Shown here: positions 27,099-35,364 of the stretch, one piece after another
Position numbering within the stretch: position 1 is the stretch's first letter
Layout of the letters: each line of letters starts with the position of its first letter
DNA from: Stenotrophomonas ginsengisoli
Lineage (GTDB): Bacteria; Pseudomonadota; Gammaproteobacteria; Xanthomonadales; Xanthomonadaceae
Length of the DNA stretch: 64,000 nt
NCBI RefSeq assembly: GCF_001431485.1
Contig: NZ_LDJM01000011.1
Coordinates: forward strand, 114,681 to 178,680
Direction: 5' to 3'
Made by a program: the position numbers and the translations under genes
Notes under the pieces: model-generated
Told to the model about the DNA's origin: nothing
Databases searched by the model: none
Seen by the model: the letters and a program-made list of their open reading frames with translations, nothing else

Positions 27099-28462
27099 CG
27101 GCTGGCCTCCTGGCCCAGGCTGAAGTCGGAGACCGGTTGCAGGCGGCGGTCGGCGCGGTCATAGACCCGGGCACCGTCGATGAACACCTGTTCGGCCAGG
27201 GCATAGGAAGAGAACGGGGTGCCGTTCCAGATCACCACGTCGGCCATCTTGCCTTCGGCCAGGGTGCCGGTCTGTTCGGCGATGCCCAGCGAGCGTGCGG
27301 CATTGCCGCTGAGCCAGGTCATGGCCCGTTCCGGTGCGATCTCGATGCCGGCGCGGCGCGCATTGGCGATCACCTTGGCCGCTTCCTGGTTCAAGCGCTG
27401 GATGCCTTCATCCGAATCGGAGTGGACGATGGCGCAGCTGTTTTCCGGGCGGTCGACCAGGGCGATGTTCTCCTGGATGCCGTCATAGGCCTCCATCTTG
27501 AAGCCCCACCAGTCGGCCCACAGCGCGGCGCACACGTTTTCCTCGGCCAGACGGTCAGCCAGCTTGTAGGCCTCCACGCCGTGGTGGAAGGTGCCGATGC
27601 GGAAGCCGAATTCCTCGGCCAGGTCGAGCATGTTGTTCATTTCATCGGCGCGGTAACAGTGGATGTGGGCGATGATCTCGCCTTCCAGCACCCCGCCCAG
27701 GGTTTCCAGCTTGAGGTCGCGCTTGGGCGCGTTGGCTTCACCGCGCTTGCCGTCAGCGCTGTTCTTGCGCACGTATTCGGCCGCATCGATGAAGGCGGCG
27801 CGGTGGCCGGCCATGTTGCCCATGCGGGTGGCCGGGCCGCCCTTGCCGCCGTACACGCGCTTGGGGTTTTCGCCGCAGGCCATCTTGACCCCGTACGGTG
27901 CACCGGGGAACTTCATCGCCTGCATGGTGGTGGCCGGGACGTTCTTCAGGGTGACCGAGCGGCCGCCGACCAGGTTGGCCGAACCGGGCAGGATCTGCAG
28001 GCTGGTCACGCCACCGGCCAGGGCCGCGGCAAAGCCCGGGTCCTGCGGCCAGACCGAGTGCTCGGCCCAGACGTGGGCGGTGACCGGGTTGGTCATCTCG
28101 TTGCCGTCGCTGTGTGCCTGCACACCGGGGCTGGGATACACGCCCAGGTGCGAGTGCACATCGATGATGCCCGGGGTGACCCATTTGCCGCTGCCGTCGA
28201 TGCGCTGGGCATCGGCCGGGGCCTGCAGGCCCACGCCGACGCCGGCAATGCGGCCATCGACCATCAGCACGTCGGCGTTGTCCAGGCGTGCTCCGGCCCC
28301 ATCAAGCACGGTGGCACCGGTGATCAGGACCGGCTGCGAGGGCAGGGGCTGGTAGGTACTGGGAAAGGCAACGGCCTGATCGCGTGCGGCATGCACACTC
28401 AAGGGCATCAGTGCCATGGTCAAGGCTGCAGTGAGTGCTGCAGTGCGTGCGGTTTTTTGCAT
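27095..28462 (-). CDS. Exported metal-dependent amidohydrolase
   Basis: A 455-residue imidazolonepropionase/dipeptidase-like amidohydrolase with a signal peptide (1-26, ending VHAA). The active site looks complete: TPGIIDVHSHLG (His103, His105), a central IIAHIHCYRADE, a further His region IGTFHHGVEAY, and the metal Asp in VHSDSDEG. Such periplasmic enzymes usually cleave small peptides or cyclic amides; the substrate is unknown. The ATG at 28462 was chosen because it starts the signal peptide. It is the first gene of a two-gene operon with a degenerate paralogue. Confidence 0.85.
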   Translation of the reverse strand: MQKTARTAALTAALTMALMPLSVHAARDQAVAFPSTYQPLPSQPVLITGATVLDGAGARLDNADVLMVDGRIAGVGVGLQAPADAQRIDGSGKWVTPGIIDVHSHLGVYPSPGVQAHSDGNEMTNPVTAHVWAEHSVWPQDPGFAAALAGGVTSLQILPGSANLVGGRSVTLKNVPATTMQAMKFPGAPYGVKMACGENPKRVYGGKGGPATRMGNMAGHRAAFIDAAEYVRKNSADGKRGEANAPKRDLKLETLGGVLEGEIIAHIHCYRADEMNNMLDLAEEFGFRIGTFHHGVEAYKLADRLAEENVCAALWADWWGFKMEAYDGIQENIALVDRPENSCAIVHSDSDEGIQRLNQEAAKVIANARRAGIEIAPERAMTWLSGNAARSLGIAEQTGTLAEGKMADVVIWNGTPFSSYALAEQVFIDGARVYDRADRRLQPVSDFSLGQEASR

Positions 28463-28798
28463 CAGTTCGGTCCCCGGTTGGCGCAATCTCCTGCACGCTA
28501 GCGGCCGGGGCAGGGTTTGGCCATGGCGGAAAGTCATGCCGGCTGTGACCTGCGGCGCGCGCTTGCGCTGCCAAGGCATACTGGCAGCGGGGTGGTCCGG
28601 GCGCCGGGATGGGCCAGCGGGCTGGGTAAATCACAGTAAACGAAGGTCAAACAGCGGGTGGAATCACCAACCGGGCGCCAGCATCAGTAGGCGGCTGCTG
28701 TGTGATCGGCTACGCTGGGATATCGGTACTGGGTCACAGCACCGGTGCGGACACAGGCAAGATGCCCTGTCCGGATCAGGATCGGGCGAGGACGGGGA
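28463..28798. other. Intergenic region between divergent genes
   Basis: These 336 bases separate the divergent amidohydrolase and DUF924 genes and should hold both promoters. I see no RNA gene, no strong inverted repeat and no convincing ORF. A GAGGA ribosome site for the right-hand gene is at 28788-28792. Confidence 0.5.
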
Positions 28799-29341
28799 AT
28801 GATGGAGCAGGCCAGGGCAGTGGTGGAATTCTGGAAGCAGGCCGGGCCGGAGCGCTGGTTTGCCCGCGACCCTGTCTTCGATGCCCGCTTCGGCGAGCTG
28901 TTCCTGGACCAGCACCTGGCGGCCTCGCGGCGCGAGTACGAAGAATGGCTGTGCAGTGCCGACGGCGTGCTGGGCCTGATGCTGTTGCTGGACCAGTTCC
29001 CGCGCAATGTGTTCCGTGGCAGTGCCCACAGCTATGCCACCGATGCCCTGGCCCGGCATTACGCCATGCGCGCGATCGAGGAAGGCATGGACCTGCGCCT
29101 GGAGGCGCAGTTGCGGCCGTTTGTCTATCTGCCGTTCGAGCATTCCGAAGACCCGGTGGACCAGGAGCGGTCGGTGGCCATGTTCCAGGCCCTGGGCGAT
29201 CCGTCCTCGCTGGAATACGCGCTGATCCACCGCGATGTGATCCAGCGCTTCGGCCGCTTCCCGCACCGCAATGCCGCGCTGGGCCGCATTCCCACCGTGG
29301 CCGAGCTGGAATATCTGGCCAACGGCGGCTTTTCGGCCTGA
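28799..29341 (+). CDS. DUF924 family protein
   Basis: A 180-residue helical protein with the DUF924 landmarks VVEFWKQAGPERWF, LMLLLDQFPRNVFRG, FVYLPFEHSED and HRDVIQRFGRFPHRN. It has no signal peptide. Members are TPR-like in fold and widely conserved, but their function is unknown. Two adjacent ATGs (28799 and 28802) fit the GAGGA site; the first is used here. Confidence 0.85.
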   Translation: MMEQARAVVEFWKQAGPERWFARDPVFDARFGELFLDQHLAASRREYEEWLCSADGVLGLMLLLDQFPRNVFRGSAHSYATDALARHYAMRAIEEGMDLRLEAQLRPFVYLPFEHSEDPVDQERSVAMFQALGDPSSLEYALIHRDVIQRFGRFPHRNAALGRIPTVAELEYLANGGFSA

Positions 29342-29360
29342 GCACGCGCCCGGATCCAAC

Positions 29361-29391
29361 AAAAAACGCCGGCCAGTGGCCGGCGTTTTTT
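29361..29391. terminator. Bidirectional terminator between DUF924 and glutaredoxin genes
   Basis: A-run, GC stem (CGCCGGCC), 3-base loop, complementary arm and T-run form a symmetrical hairpin that can serve both convergent genes. Confidence 0.9.
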
Positions 29392-29409
29392 CATGCCTTG
29401 CAGCGTTGA

Positions 29410-30333
29410 TCAGTACTTGTTGATCGAGCTGTCGACCTGGTCGGCCCAGGCATTGATGCCACCGGCCACATTGGCCACCTTGGCAAAGCCCAGGGTGCGG
29501 AAATGCTCGGCCGCCTGGTGGCTGCGGCCGCCGCTGCGGCACAGGAAGGCGATCGGGGTGTCCTTGGGCAGGGCTTCCAGACGGGCGCGGTTTTCTTCAT
29601 CGAAGGTGTCGAACGGGACCTTGACCGAAGCCACGGCGCGCTCGTCTGCCGGGCGCACGTCGATCAGCAGGGTGCCGTTGGCCACACGCTGGGCCGCTTC
29701 GCGCGGTTCGATCTGCTCCACCGGACGCGGTGCGTTGGGGTTGTCGATGGCCAGGCCGCGGCCGCGCATGTCGTCCACCCAGTCAATGGTGATGCCTTCG
29801 GCGCGACGGGCGCTGGCAGCGTCGAACTGCACGCGCAGGCCGTTGGATTCGGCGGCAATGGCAGCGGCATCGAACGGCACCAGCTGGAAGTCCGGCTGGA
29901 AGTTGGCATCGATGGACAGCTGCAGGGCGGCGCCTTCGTTTTCTTCCAGCGCACCCTTGAGCATTTCCACCGCAGCCGGGGTCACGGTGATGGCCGGCGG
30001 GGTGCGGTCCGGGGCGGCCAGGCCGAGCAGCTGGCTCAGCTCGCCGCTGGCGGCCATCTGCTGGATGATGTCGTTGCCGCCGATCAGCTCGCCGTCCACA
30101 TACAGCTGCGGAATGGTCGGCCAGTCGCCGTAGAGCTTGATGCCTTCGCGGATTTCGTTGTCGGCCAGCACGTTGACGTGGGCAAATTCCACGCCCAGGT
30201 CGCTCAGGGTGCCGACGGACTTGGCCGAGAAACCGCACTGCGGCATGGTCGGCTGGCCCTTCATGAACAGCACGACGCGGTTGGCCTGGAGGATGGATTC
30301 AATGCGCGCACGCAGGGCGGGATCGAGAGACAT
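29410..30333 (-). CDS. grxD: Three-domain monothiol glutaredoxin (Grx4-A-type-rhodanese fusion)
   Basis: A 307-residue fusion. Residues 1-105 form a monothiol glutaredoxin with CGFS at 33-36, used for Fe-S cluster transfer. Residues ~112-203 resemble an A-type Fe-S carrier (IscA/HesB) down to IDWVDDMRGRGLAIDNPNAP, but all three cluster-binding cysteines are gone. Residues ~207-307 are a rhodanese domain with active Cys265 in FLCRSGGRS. The join suggests a protein that receives sulfur or clusters, with the middle domain kept as a structural adaptor. The ATG at 30333 starts the glutaredoxin domain; longer upstream frames are not plausible coding. Confidence 0.88.
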   Translation of the reverse strand: MSLDPALRARIESILQANRVVLFMKGQPTMPQCGFSAKSVGTLSDLGVEFAHVNVLADNEIREGIKLYGDWPTIPQLYVDGELIGGNDIIQQMAASGELSQLLGLAAPDRTPPAITVTPAAVEMLKGALEENEGAALQLSIDANFQPDFQLVPFDAAAIAAESNGLRVQFDAASARRAEGITIDWVDDMRGRGLAIDNPNAPRPVEQIEPREAAQRVANGTLLIDVRPADERAVASVKVPFDTFDEENRARLEALPKDTPIAFLCRSGGRSHQAAEHFRTLGFAKVANVAGGINAWADQVDSSINKY

Positions 30334-30398
30334 CGTTGTGGGTTCAAGCGTATGAGGAGAGGCCCATTCTACGCGGCATGCGATCATGGGGCATGAGC

Positions 30399-31169
30399 AT
30401 GGATGAAACCCTGTATTGCCCTGCTGCGCCGCGCTGGCTCCCGTGGGCCGCGCTGTTGCTGGCCGCCGCCGTGGTGGCCCTGGTCTGGTGGCAGCTGGGC
30501 ACTGGCTGGGGGCTGGCGGCGCTGCTGCTGGTCCCGGGCCTGTTCGTGCTGCCGGTGTTTTTGCCCAACAGCGGGTTTTATGCCCCGGTGCTGTCGCGCT
30601 GGGCAGGCGCCGGGCAGCGCATCTGGCTGACCATCGATGACGGCCCCTCGGCCGATACCCCGGCCCTGCTGGCCCTGCTGGGCCGGCACCAGGCCCGTGC
30701 CACGTTCTTCCTGGTCGGTGAGCGGGCCGCAGCCCGGCCGGAGCTGGTGCGGGCGATCGTGGCCGCCGGGCATTCGATCGGCAACCACAGCCATTCCCAT
30801 CCGCAGGCCTGGTGGTGGGCACTGGGGCCGGCGGCGCTGTCCTCGCAGATCGGCCAGTGCCAGCAGCAGCTGGCCGCGATTACCGGGAGTGCGCCGCGCT
30901 GGTACCGCTCGGTGGTCGGGCATACCAATCCGTTCGTGGCTGCGGTGCTGCGCCGGCACGGCCTGCGCCGGGTGGGCTGGAGTGCGCGCGGCTATGACGG
31001 GGTGGCTGCCGAGGTGCCGACGGTGCTGGCCAGGATCACCCCGCAACTGGCTCCCGGCGCGATCGTGCTGCTGCACGAAGGTGGCCGGCCAGGGCAGGCC
31101 GAAGCCGTGCTGGACGGGGTGCTGCAGGCGGCAGCGCAGCGCGGGCTGCGCGCCGATATCCCGGGCTGA
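30399..31169 (+). CDS. Polysaccharide deacetylase family membrane protein
   Basis: About 256 residues. Two hydrophobic segments lie at the N-terminus (LLLAAAVVALVWW and LLLVPGLFVLPVFL), then a NodB-homology domain with the metal Asp pair in LTIDDGPSADTPALLALL, HSIGNHSHSHP for the zinc histidines, and GAIVLLHEGG near the end. It probably removes acyl groups from a cell-envelope glycan outside the inner membrane. The start could be 30378, 30393 or 30399; the last is best spaced from GGGG. The stop directly abuts the convergent methyltransferase. Confidence 0.8.
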   Translation: MDETLYCPAAPRWLPWAALLLAAAVVALVWWQLGTGWGLAALLLVPGLFVLPVFLPNSGFYAPVLSRWAGAGQRIWLTIDDGPSADTPALLALLGRHQARATFFLVGERAAARPELVRAIVAAGHSIGNHSHSHPQAWWWALGPAALSSQIGQCQQQLAAITGSAPRWYRSVVGHTNPFVAAVLRRHGLRRVGWSARGYDGVAAEVPTVLARITPQLAPGAIVLLHEGGRPGQAEAVLDGVLQAAAQRGLRADIPG

Positions 31170-31874
31170 TCAGCGCCGGGCCACGACCAGCCAGTTGTTG
31201 AACGGGGTATTGCCGTACAGCGGCTGCAACTGCACCTGCAGGCCGGCGGCCTGCAGGGTCTGGCGCAGGCCATCGGCGGTGGGGTAGTGCAGCGGCCGCT
31301 CCTGCATCCAGCCGATGCGGTGGGCCCAGCTGTCCGCACGCAGGCTGGTCCGCCCACGGCCACTGTCCTCGGCCAGGGTGGAACGGATCACCAGCACCCC
31401 ATCGTCGCCCAGCATGCCGGCGGCATCGTTGAGCAGGGCCTGCTGGGTGGGCGCATCCAGATACTGCAGCACGTCCAGGATGGTCACGCTGCCCCGGTGC
31501 TGCGGCCAGCCCAGGGCCAGGTCGTGCACATCCAGCGTTACATCATTCAAGCCGCTGCGGGCGGCAATCTGCCGGCCACGGCCGATCTTGGCCGCATCGA
31601 TGTCCAGCCCGCGATAGGGTTGCTCCAGCCCGGCCGCACGCAGGGCATGGGCGAACAGGCCCAGGCCGCAGCCCAGGTCCAACACCGGCGCATGGCTGCC
31701 ACGCAGGGCCGCAATCACCCCGGGGTACAGCGGGTCGCTGCCCAGCTTGATCCGGGTGTACCAGTAATCCCACCAGTTGCCCCACGGCTGGCGCGGAGCA
31801 AAGGCGCCGGCGATGCGGCGGGCCTGGTGGGCAGGAAACGGGGCGTGGTCGTTACGGTGTTCGGGTGCAGGCAT
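31170..31874 (-). CDS. Class I SAM-dependent methyltransferase
   Basis: A 234-residue methyltransferase with SAM motif VLDLGCGLGLFAHAL and post-I acidic GLDIDAAKIGRG. Its start codon overlaps the stop of the aminotransferase gene by one base (TGATG), so the pair is translationally coupled. The acceptor is unknown; the location beside a polysaccharide deacetylase hints at an envelope or small-molecule substrate, but only weakly. Confidence 0.75.
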   Translation of the reverse strand: MPAPEHRNDHAPFPAHQARRIAGAFAPRQPWGNWWDYWYTRIKLGSDPLYPGVIAALRGSHAPVLDLGCGLGLFAHALRAAGLEQPYRGLDIDAAKIGRGRQIAARSGLNDVTLDVHDLALGWPQHRGSVTILDVLQYLDAPTQQALLNDAAGMLGDDGVLVIRSTLAEDSGRGRTSLRADSWAHRIGWMQERPLHYPTADGLRQTLQAAGLQVQLQPLYGNTPFNNWLVVARR

Positions 31875-33148
31875 CAGGCAACGGCATTGCGCTTGGTCAG
31901 GGGGACGACCTTGCCGGCCTGCTCGGCGCGGCGCGCCAGCAGGCGGTCGATACGGGCGAAGACATCGGTGATGGTGGCCGCGTCGGGCAGCAGGGTGACC
32001 CGGAAATGGTTGTGATAGGGCACGTTGAAGCTGGAGCCGGGCACCACCAGCACGCCTTCCTCTTCCATCAGCTGCAGGGCGAAGTGGTGGTCATCAAAGC
32101 CCAGGGCCGCATCGCCGATCACGGCCGGGAAGGCATACAGGGCCCCGGCCGGGGCCACCAACTGCAGGTGCTCGGAGGCATTGCAGGCAGCGATCACCGC
32201 CTTGCGGGTCTCGTACAGGCGGCCACCGGGCGCGCACAGCGGGCTGATCGTGTCCGGGCCGTTGACCGCCGCGTCGATGGCCAGCTGGCCGGGCACATTG
32301 GCGCACAGGCGCAGCGCGCTGAGCAGGTCCATGGCCGCGCGCAGCTCGGCCACGCGGGCGCCGTCACCGGAGAGCAGGCCCCAGCCCACGCGCCAGCCGC
32401 AGGCGCGGTGCACCTTGCTCAGGCCGGAGAAGGTCAGGCAGGGGTGGTCGCCGGCCAGCGGCGCGACCGGCTCGAACACCGCCCCGTCATACAGGATCTG
32501 GTCATAGATCTCGTCCACCAGCAGCAACAGGTTGTGCTTGCGGGCGATGGCCACGATGCGCTCGAGCAGCTCGCGCGGGTAGCTGGCGCCGGAAGGATTG
32601 TTCGGGTTGATCAGGACAATGGCACGGGTACGGCTGGAGATCAGGGTCTCCATCTCGTTGGGATCCGGGGCAAAGCCATCTTCCGGGCGGCAGCGGTAGT
32701 ACACCGGGCGGCCGTCGTTGAGGATGGTGGCTGCCGACCACAGCGGGTAGTCCGGCGAGGGCACCAGCACTTCGTCGCCCGGGTTGAGCAGGGCACGCAG
32801 GGCCATGTCGATCAGCTCGGAAACGCCATTGCCCACGAACACCCGGTCGGCATGCGCATCGGGCATGCCGCGGCGCGCATAGGCCGCAGCGATGGCCTCG
32901 CGTGCGGCCGGCAGGCCCTGCTGGTGGGTGTAGGGGTCGGTGCGGTCCATGTCATCGGCGATGGCATGCTGCAGATGGGCCGGGGCACGGAAACCGAAAC
33001 TGCCCGGGTTGCCGATGTTGAGCTTGATCAGCTTGCGTCCCTGGGCCTCGAGCTCACCCGCTCGACGCGCCAGTTCACCACGGATCTCGTAACGCACTTC
33101 GGACAGGCGCTGGCGGGTGGGCAGGCTGGGCGGGACAGGGACGCTCAT
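31874..33148 (-). CDS. PLP-dependent aminotransferase (AlaA/AlaC type)
   Basis: A 424-residue fold-type I aminotransferase of the aspartate-aminotransferase superfamily. The core motifs are NIGNPGSFGF, GNGVSELIDMA for phosphate binding, NPNNPSGASYP, DEIYDQI, and the PLP lysine in FSGLSKVHRACGWRVGW. This pattern is closest to the AlaA/AlaT glutamate-pyruvate aminotransferases. It is divergent from rsgA and coupled to the downstream methyltransferase. Confidence 0.83.
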   Translation of the reverse strand: MSVPVPPSLPTRQRLSEVRYEIRGELARRAGELEAQGRKLIKLNIGNPGSFGFRAPAHLQHAIADDMDRTDPYTHQQGLPAAREAIAAAYARRGMPDAHADRVFVGNGVSELIDMALRALLNPGDEVLVPSPDYPLWSAATILNDGRPVYYRCRPEDGFAPDPNEMETLISSRTRAIVLINPNNPSGASYPRELLERIVAIARKHNLLLLVDEIYDQILYDGAVFEPVAPLAGDHPCLTFSGLSKVHRACGWRVGWGLLSGDGARVAELRAAMDLLSALRLCANVPGQLAIDAAVNGPDTISPLCAPGGRLYETRKAVIAACNASEHLQLVAPAGALYAFPAVIGDAALGFDDHHFALQLMEEEGVLVVPGSSFNVPYHNHFRVTLLPDAATITDVFARIDRLLARRAEQAGKVVPLTKRNAVA

Positions 33149-33284
33149 TGCAGGCTCGGGGCCGAAAGGGTGGGGATTTCGATGGTAGCCCAGTTCCCGC
33201 CCATGCGGCGTTGCCGCAACGGTTGGCAGGTCTGGCGCGGCCCGGCCGGCAAGCGGCCACGGGCGCGCGCTGGCGGGGCCCGGC

Positions 33285-33290
33285 TACAAT
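33285..33290 (+). promoter_or_regulatory. Candidate -10 element of rsgA
   Basis: TACAAT lies 7 bases before the preferred rsgA ATG (33298). If this is the -10 box, transcription would begin at or next to the start codon and the mRNA would be leaderless. No good -35 is obvious. Confidence 0.35.
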
Positions 33291-33297
33291 GACGGCG

Positions 33298-34413
33298 ATG
33301 ACTGACCGTACCGACCTCACCGCGCTGCGCCATATCGGCTGGCCGTATGCCGACCTCACCGCCAGCGGCGCGTGGGCCACCCTGATTGCCCGGCATGCCG
33401 GCGCGCACCCGGCCCGGGTGGTCGAACAGCACCGCACCGGCTATGGCGTGGCCACCGAGCCCGGTGAGATCCGCCGGGTGGAATCGCTGCCGGAATGGCA
33501 GCGTCCGCGTTTCCCCAGCCACGAGCGCCCGGCGGTCGGGGACTGGGTGCTGGTGGAGGGCGAGAAGATTGTTGCCCTGCTGCCGCGACGCACCTCGATC
33601 AAGCGCGGTGCGGCCGGCGAGCATTACCACCAGCAGGTGATCGCGGCCAACGTGGATACCGTGTTCGTGGTCTGCGGCCTGGACGCGGACTTCAACCCGC
33701 GCCGGATCGAGCGTTACCTGCTGCTGGTGGGCAGCGGTGGTGCGCAGCCGGTGGTGGTGCTGACCAAGGCCGATACCACCGAATTTGCCGACCAGGCGCT
33801 GGAAGTACTGGAAGAACTGGCGGCCCAGCAGGTCCCGCTGTTCAAGGTCAATGCCCTGGATGCCGACAGCGTGGCCCAGCTGCATCCCTGGCTGCAGGCC
33901 GGGCATACCGCGGTGCTGGTGGGTTCGTCCGGGGTCGGCAAGTCGACCCTGACCAATACCCTGCTCGGCCATGAGCGCATGCGTACCGGGGCGGTGCGTG
34001 CCAGCGATTCGCGCGGCCGCCACACCACCACCCACCGTGCCCTGCTGGCCCTGCCGTCCGGAGCCTGCCTGATCGACACCCCGGGCATGCGCGAACTCAA
34101 GCCCACCGGCGAGGAAGTGCTGGATACCGCCGGCTTTGCCGATGTCGAGGAGCTGACCACCCAGTGCCGCTTCCGTGACTGTGCCCATGCCGGTGAACCA
34201 GGCTGCGCGGTGGGGGCGGCGTTGGAGGCCGGTTCGCTGGATCCGGAACGCCTGCGCAACTACCTCAAGCTGTCGGCCGAAGTGGCCGAGGCCGCGGCCA
34301 AGCTGGCCCAGCGCCAGGCCGAGAATGCCGAGCAGGCTCGTCGCGGTGGCCGTGGTGGCAAGCCCGGCGGCAAGGGCAAACCCGCTGGCGGACGCCCGGG
34401 CAGCCGGCGCTAG
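33298..34413 (+). CDS. rsgA: Ribosome small-subunit-dependent GTPase A
   Basis: RsgA (YjeQ) is a circularly permuted GTPase that checks 30S subunit maturation. The ~371-residue product has an OB-fold N-domain, G4 (TKAD) before G1 (GSSGVGKST) as expected for the permutation, the DTPGMRE G3 motif, and a zinc module CRFRDCAHAGEPGC. A ~40-residue Lys/Arg/Gly-rich tail should contact rRNA. An alternative ATG at 33289 adds three residues. The stop overlaps the convergent LysR stop by 4 bases. Confidence 0.93.
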   Translation: MTDRTDLTALRHIGWPYADLTASGAWATLIARHAGAHPARVVEQHRTGYGVATEPGEIRRVESLPEWQRPRFPSHERPAVGDWVLVEGEKIVALLPRRTSIKRGAAGEHYHQQVIAANVDTVFVVCGLDADFNPRRIERYLLLVGSGGAQPVVVLTKADTTEFADQALEVLEELAAQQVPLFKVNALDADSVAQLHPWLQAGHTAVLVGSSGVGKSTLTNTLLGHERMRTGAVRASDSRGRHTTTHRALLALPSGACLIDTPGMRELKPTGEEVLDTAGFADVEELTTQCRFRDCAHAGEPGCAVGAALEAGSLDPERLRNYLKLSAEVAEAAAKLAQRQAENAEQARRGGRGGKPGGKGKPAGGRPGSRR

Positions 34414-35318
34414 GCGGCCGGGCCGGCGTCGTGCTGGCGCAGCGCTGCAACGGCCTGGCTGAAACAGGCCAGAAAACGCTGCGCTGCCGCTGACAGCGGG
34501 CGGTCTTCCAGATGCACGCAGCACACCGCAAAGCTCAGCGCGGGCTGCAGCGGATGGGCCTGCAGCTGGGCGCTGCGGTGGCCGCGCGCGGTGAATTCAT
34601 CCACCACGCAGGGCCCGGCGCCGTGGGCGGTCAGGGCCGCGCCAATGGCATAGGTCTGGCTGGTCACTGCGGTGTCCAGGCTCAGGCCTTCGCGTTCCAG
34701 TGCGGCATCAAACAATTCCCCCAGCGGGCCGGAACTGGTCAGGCCGACCATGGGCCGGCCGGGCAGGTCGGCCAGGGACAGTGCGTGGCGGCCGGCAAAT
34801 TCGTCGCGGCGTGCCAGCACCATCAATTCGGCCTGCACCAGCGGTTCGATGCGCAGGCGTGGCTGGGCGGCCGGGGCATAGACCAGGGCCAGTTCGCAGT
34901 CGTGCTCGAGCAGGCGGCGCAGCACCTGGTCGTGATGCACGGTCTGCACTTCCACGCTCAGCTGCGGGTGCTGACGGCGCAACGCGGTGACCGCGGCCGG
35001 CAGCACATGCTGGCCCAGCGAGGGTACGCAGGCCACCCGCAGCAGGCCGCCGGCCAGCTGGCGCAGGTTGCCCACCGCCTTGTCCAGGGCGGCCAGACGT
35101 TCGTGGATCTCGCCGACCTCGCGGTACAGCGCATGGGCCTGTTCGGTGGCCACCAGACGCCCGCGCACCAGCTCGAACAGGGTCAGGCCGAGCTGGGCCT
35201 GGGTGTGGTGCAGCACCTTGCTCACCGCAGGCTGGGTCACGTGCAGCTTGCGTGCAGCCGCACTGATCGAGCCGGTGGTGTAGATGGCGTGGAAGACTTC
35301 GATCTGGCGCAGGCGCAT
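34410..35318 (-). CDS. LysR-family transcriptional regulator (gltS-linked)
   Basis: A 302-residue LysR regulator with helix-turn-helix TGSISAAARKLHVTQPAVSKVL at its N-terminus and a substrate-binding effector domain. It lies 46 bases downstream of gltS on the same strand, behind the DUF1611 gene, so it is likely part of that operon and may regulate it. The closest functional model is a regulator of amino-acid (perhaps D-glutamate) use; this is inferred from neighbours only. Confidence 0.82.
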   Translation of the reverse strand: MRLRQIEVFHAIYTTGSISAAARKLHVTQPAVSKVLHHTQAQLGLTLFELVRGRLVATEQAHALYREVGEIHERLAALDKAVGNLRQLAGGLLRVACVPSLGQHVLPAAVTALRRQHPQLSVEVQTVHHDQVLRRLLEHDCELALVYAPAAQPRLRIEPLVQAELMVLARRDEFAGRHALSLADLPGRPMVGLTSSGPLGELFDAALEREGLSLDTAVTSQTYAIGAALTAHGAGPCVVDEFTARGHRSAQLQAHPLQPALSFAVCCVHLEDRPLSAAAQRFLACFSQAVAALRQHDAGPAA

Positions 35319-35364
35319 GGCGGGGGCCTTGCCGGCGGCGTTGCCGCCGCCGGGGAGAGGGCGG

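Noticed and set aside
28701..28737. CRP/Clp site (TGTGA … TCACA) upstream of the DUF924 gene
   Set aside because: The half-sites are 27 bases apart instead of 6, so they cannot form one site.
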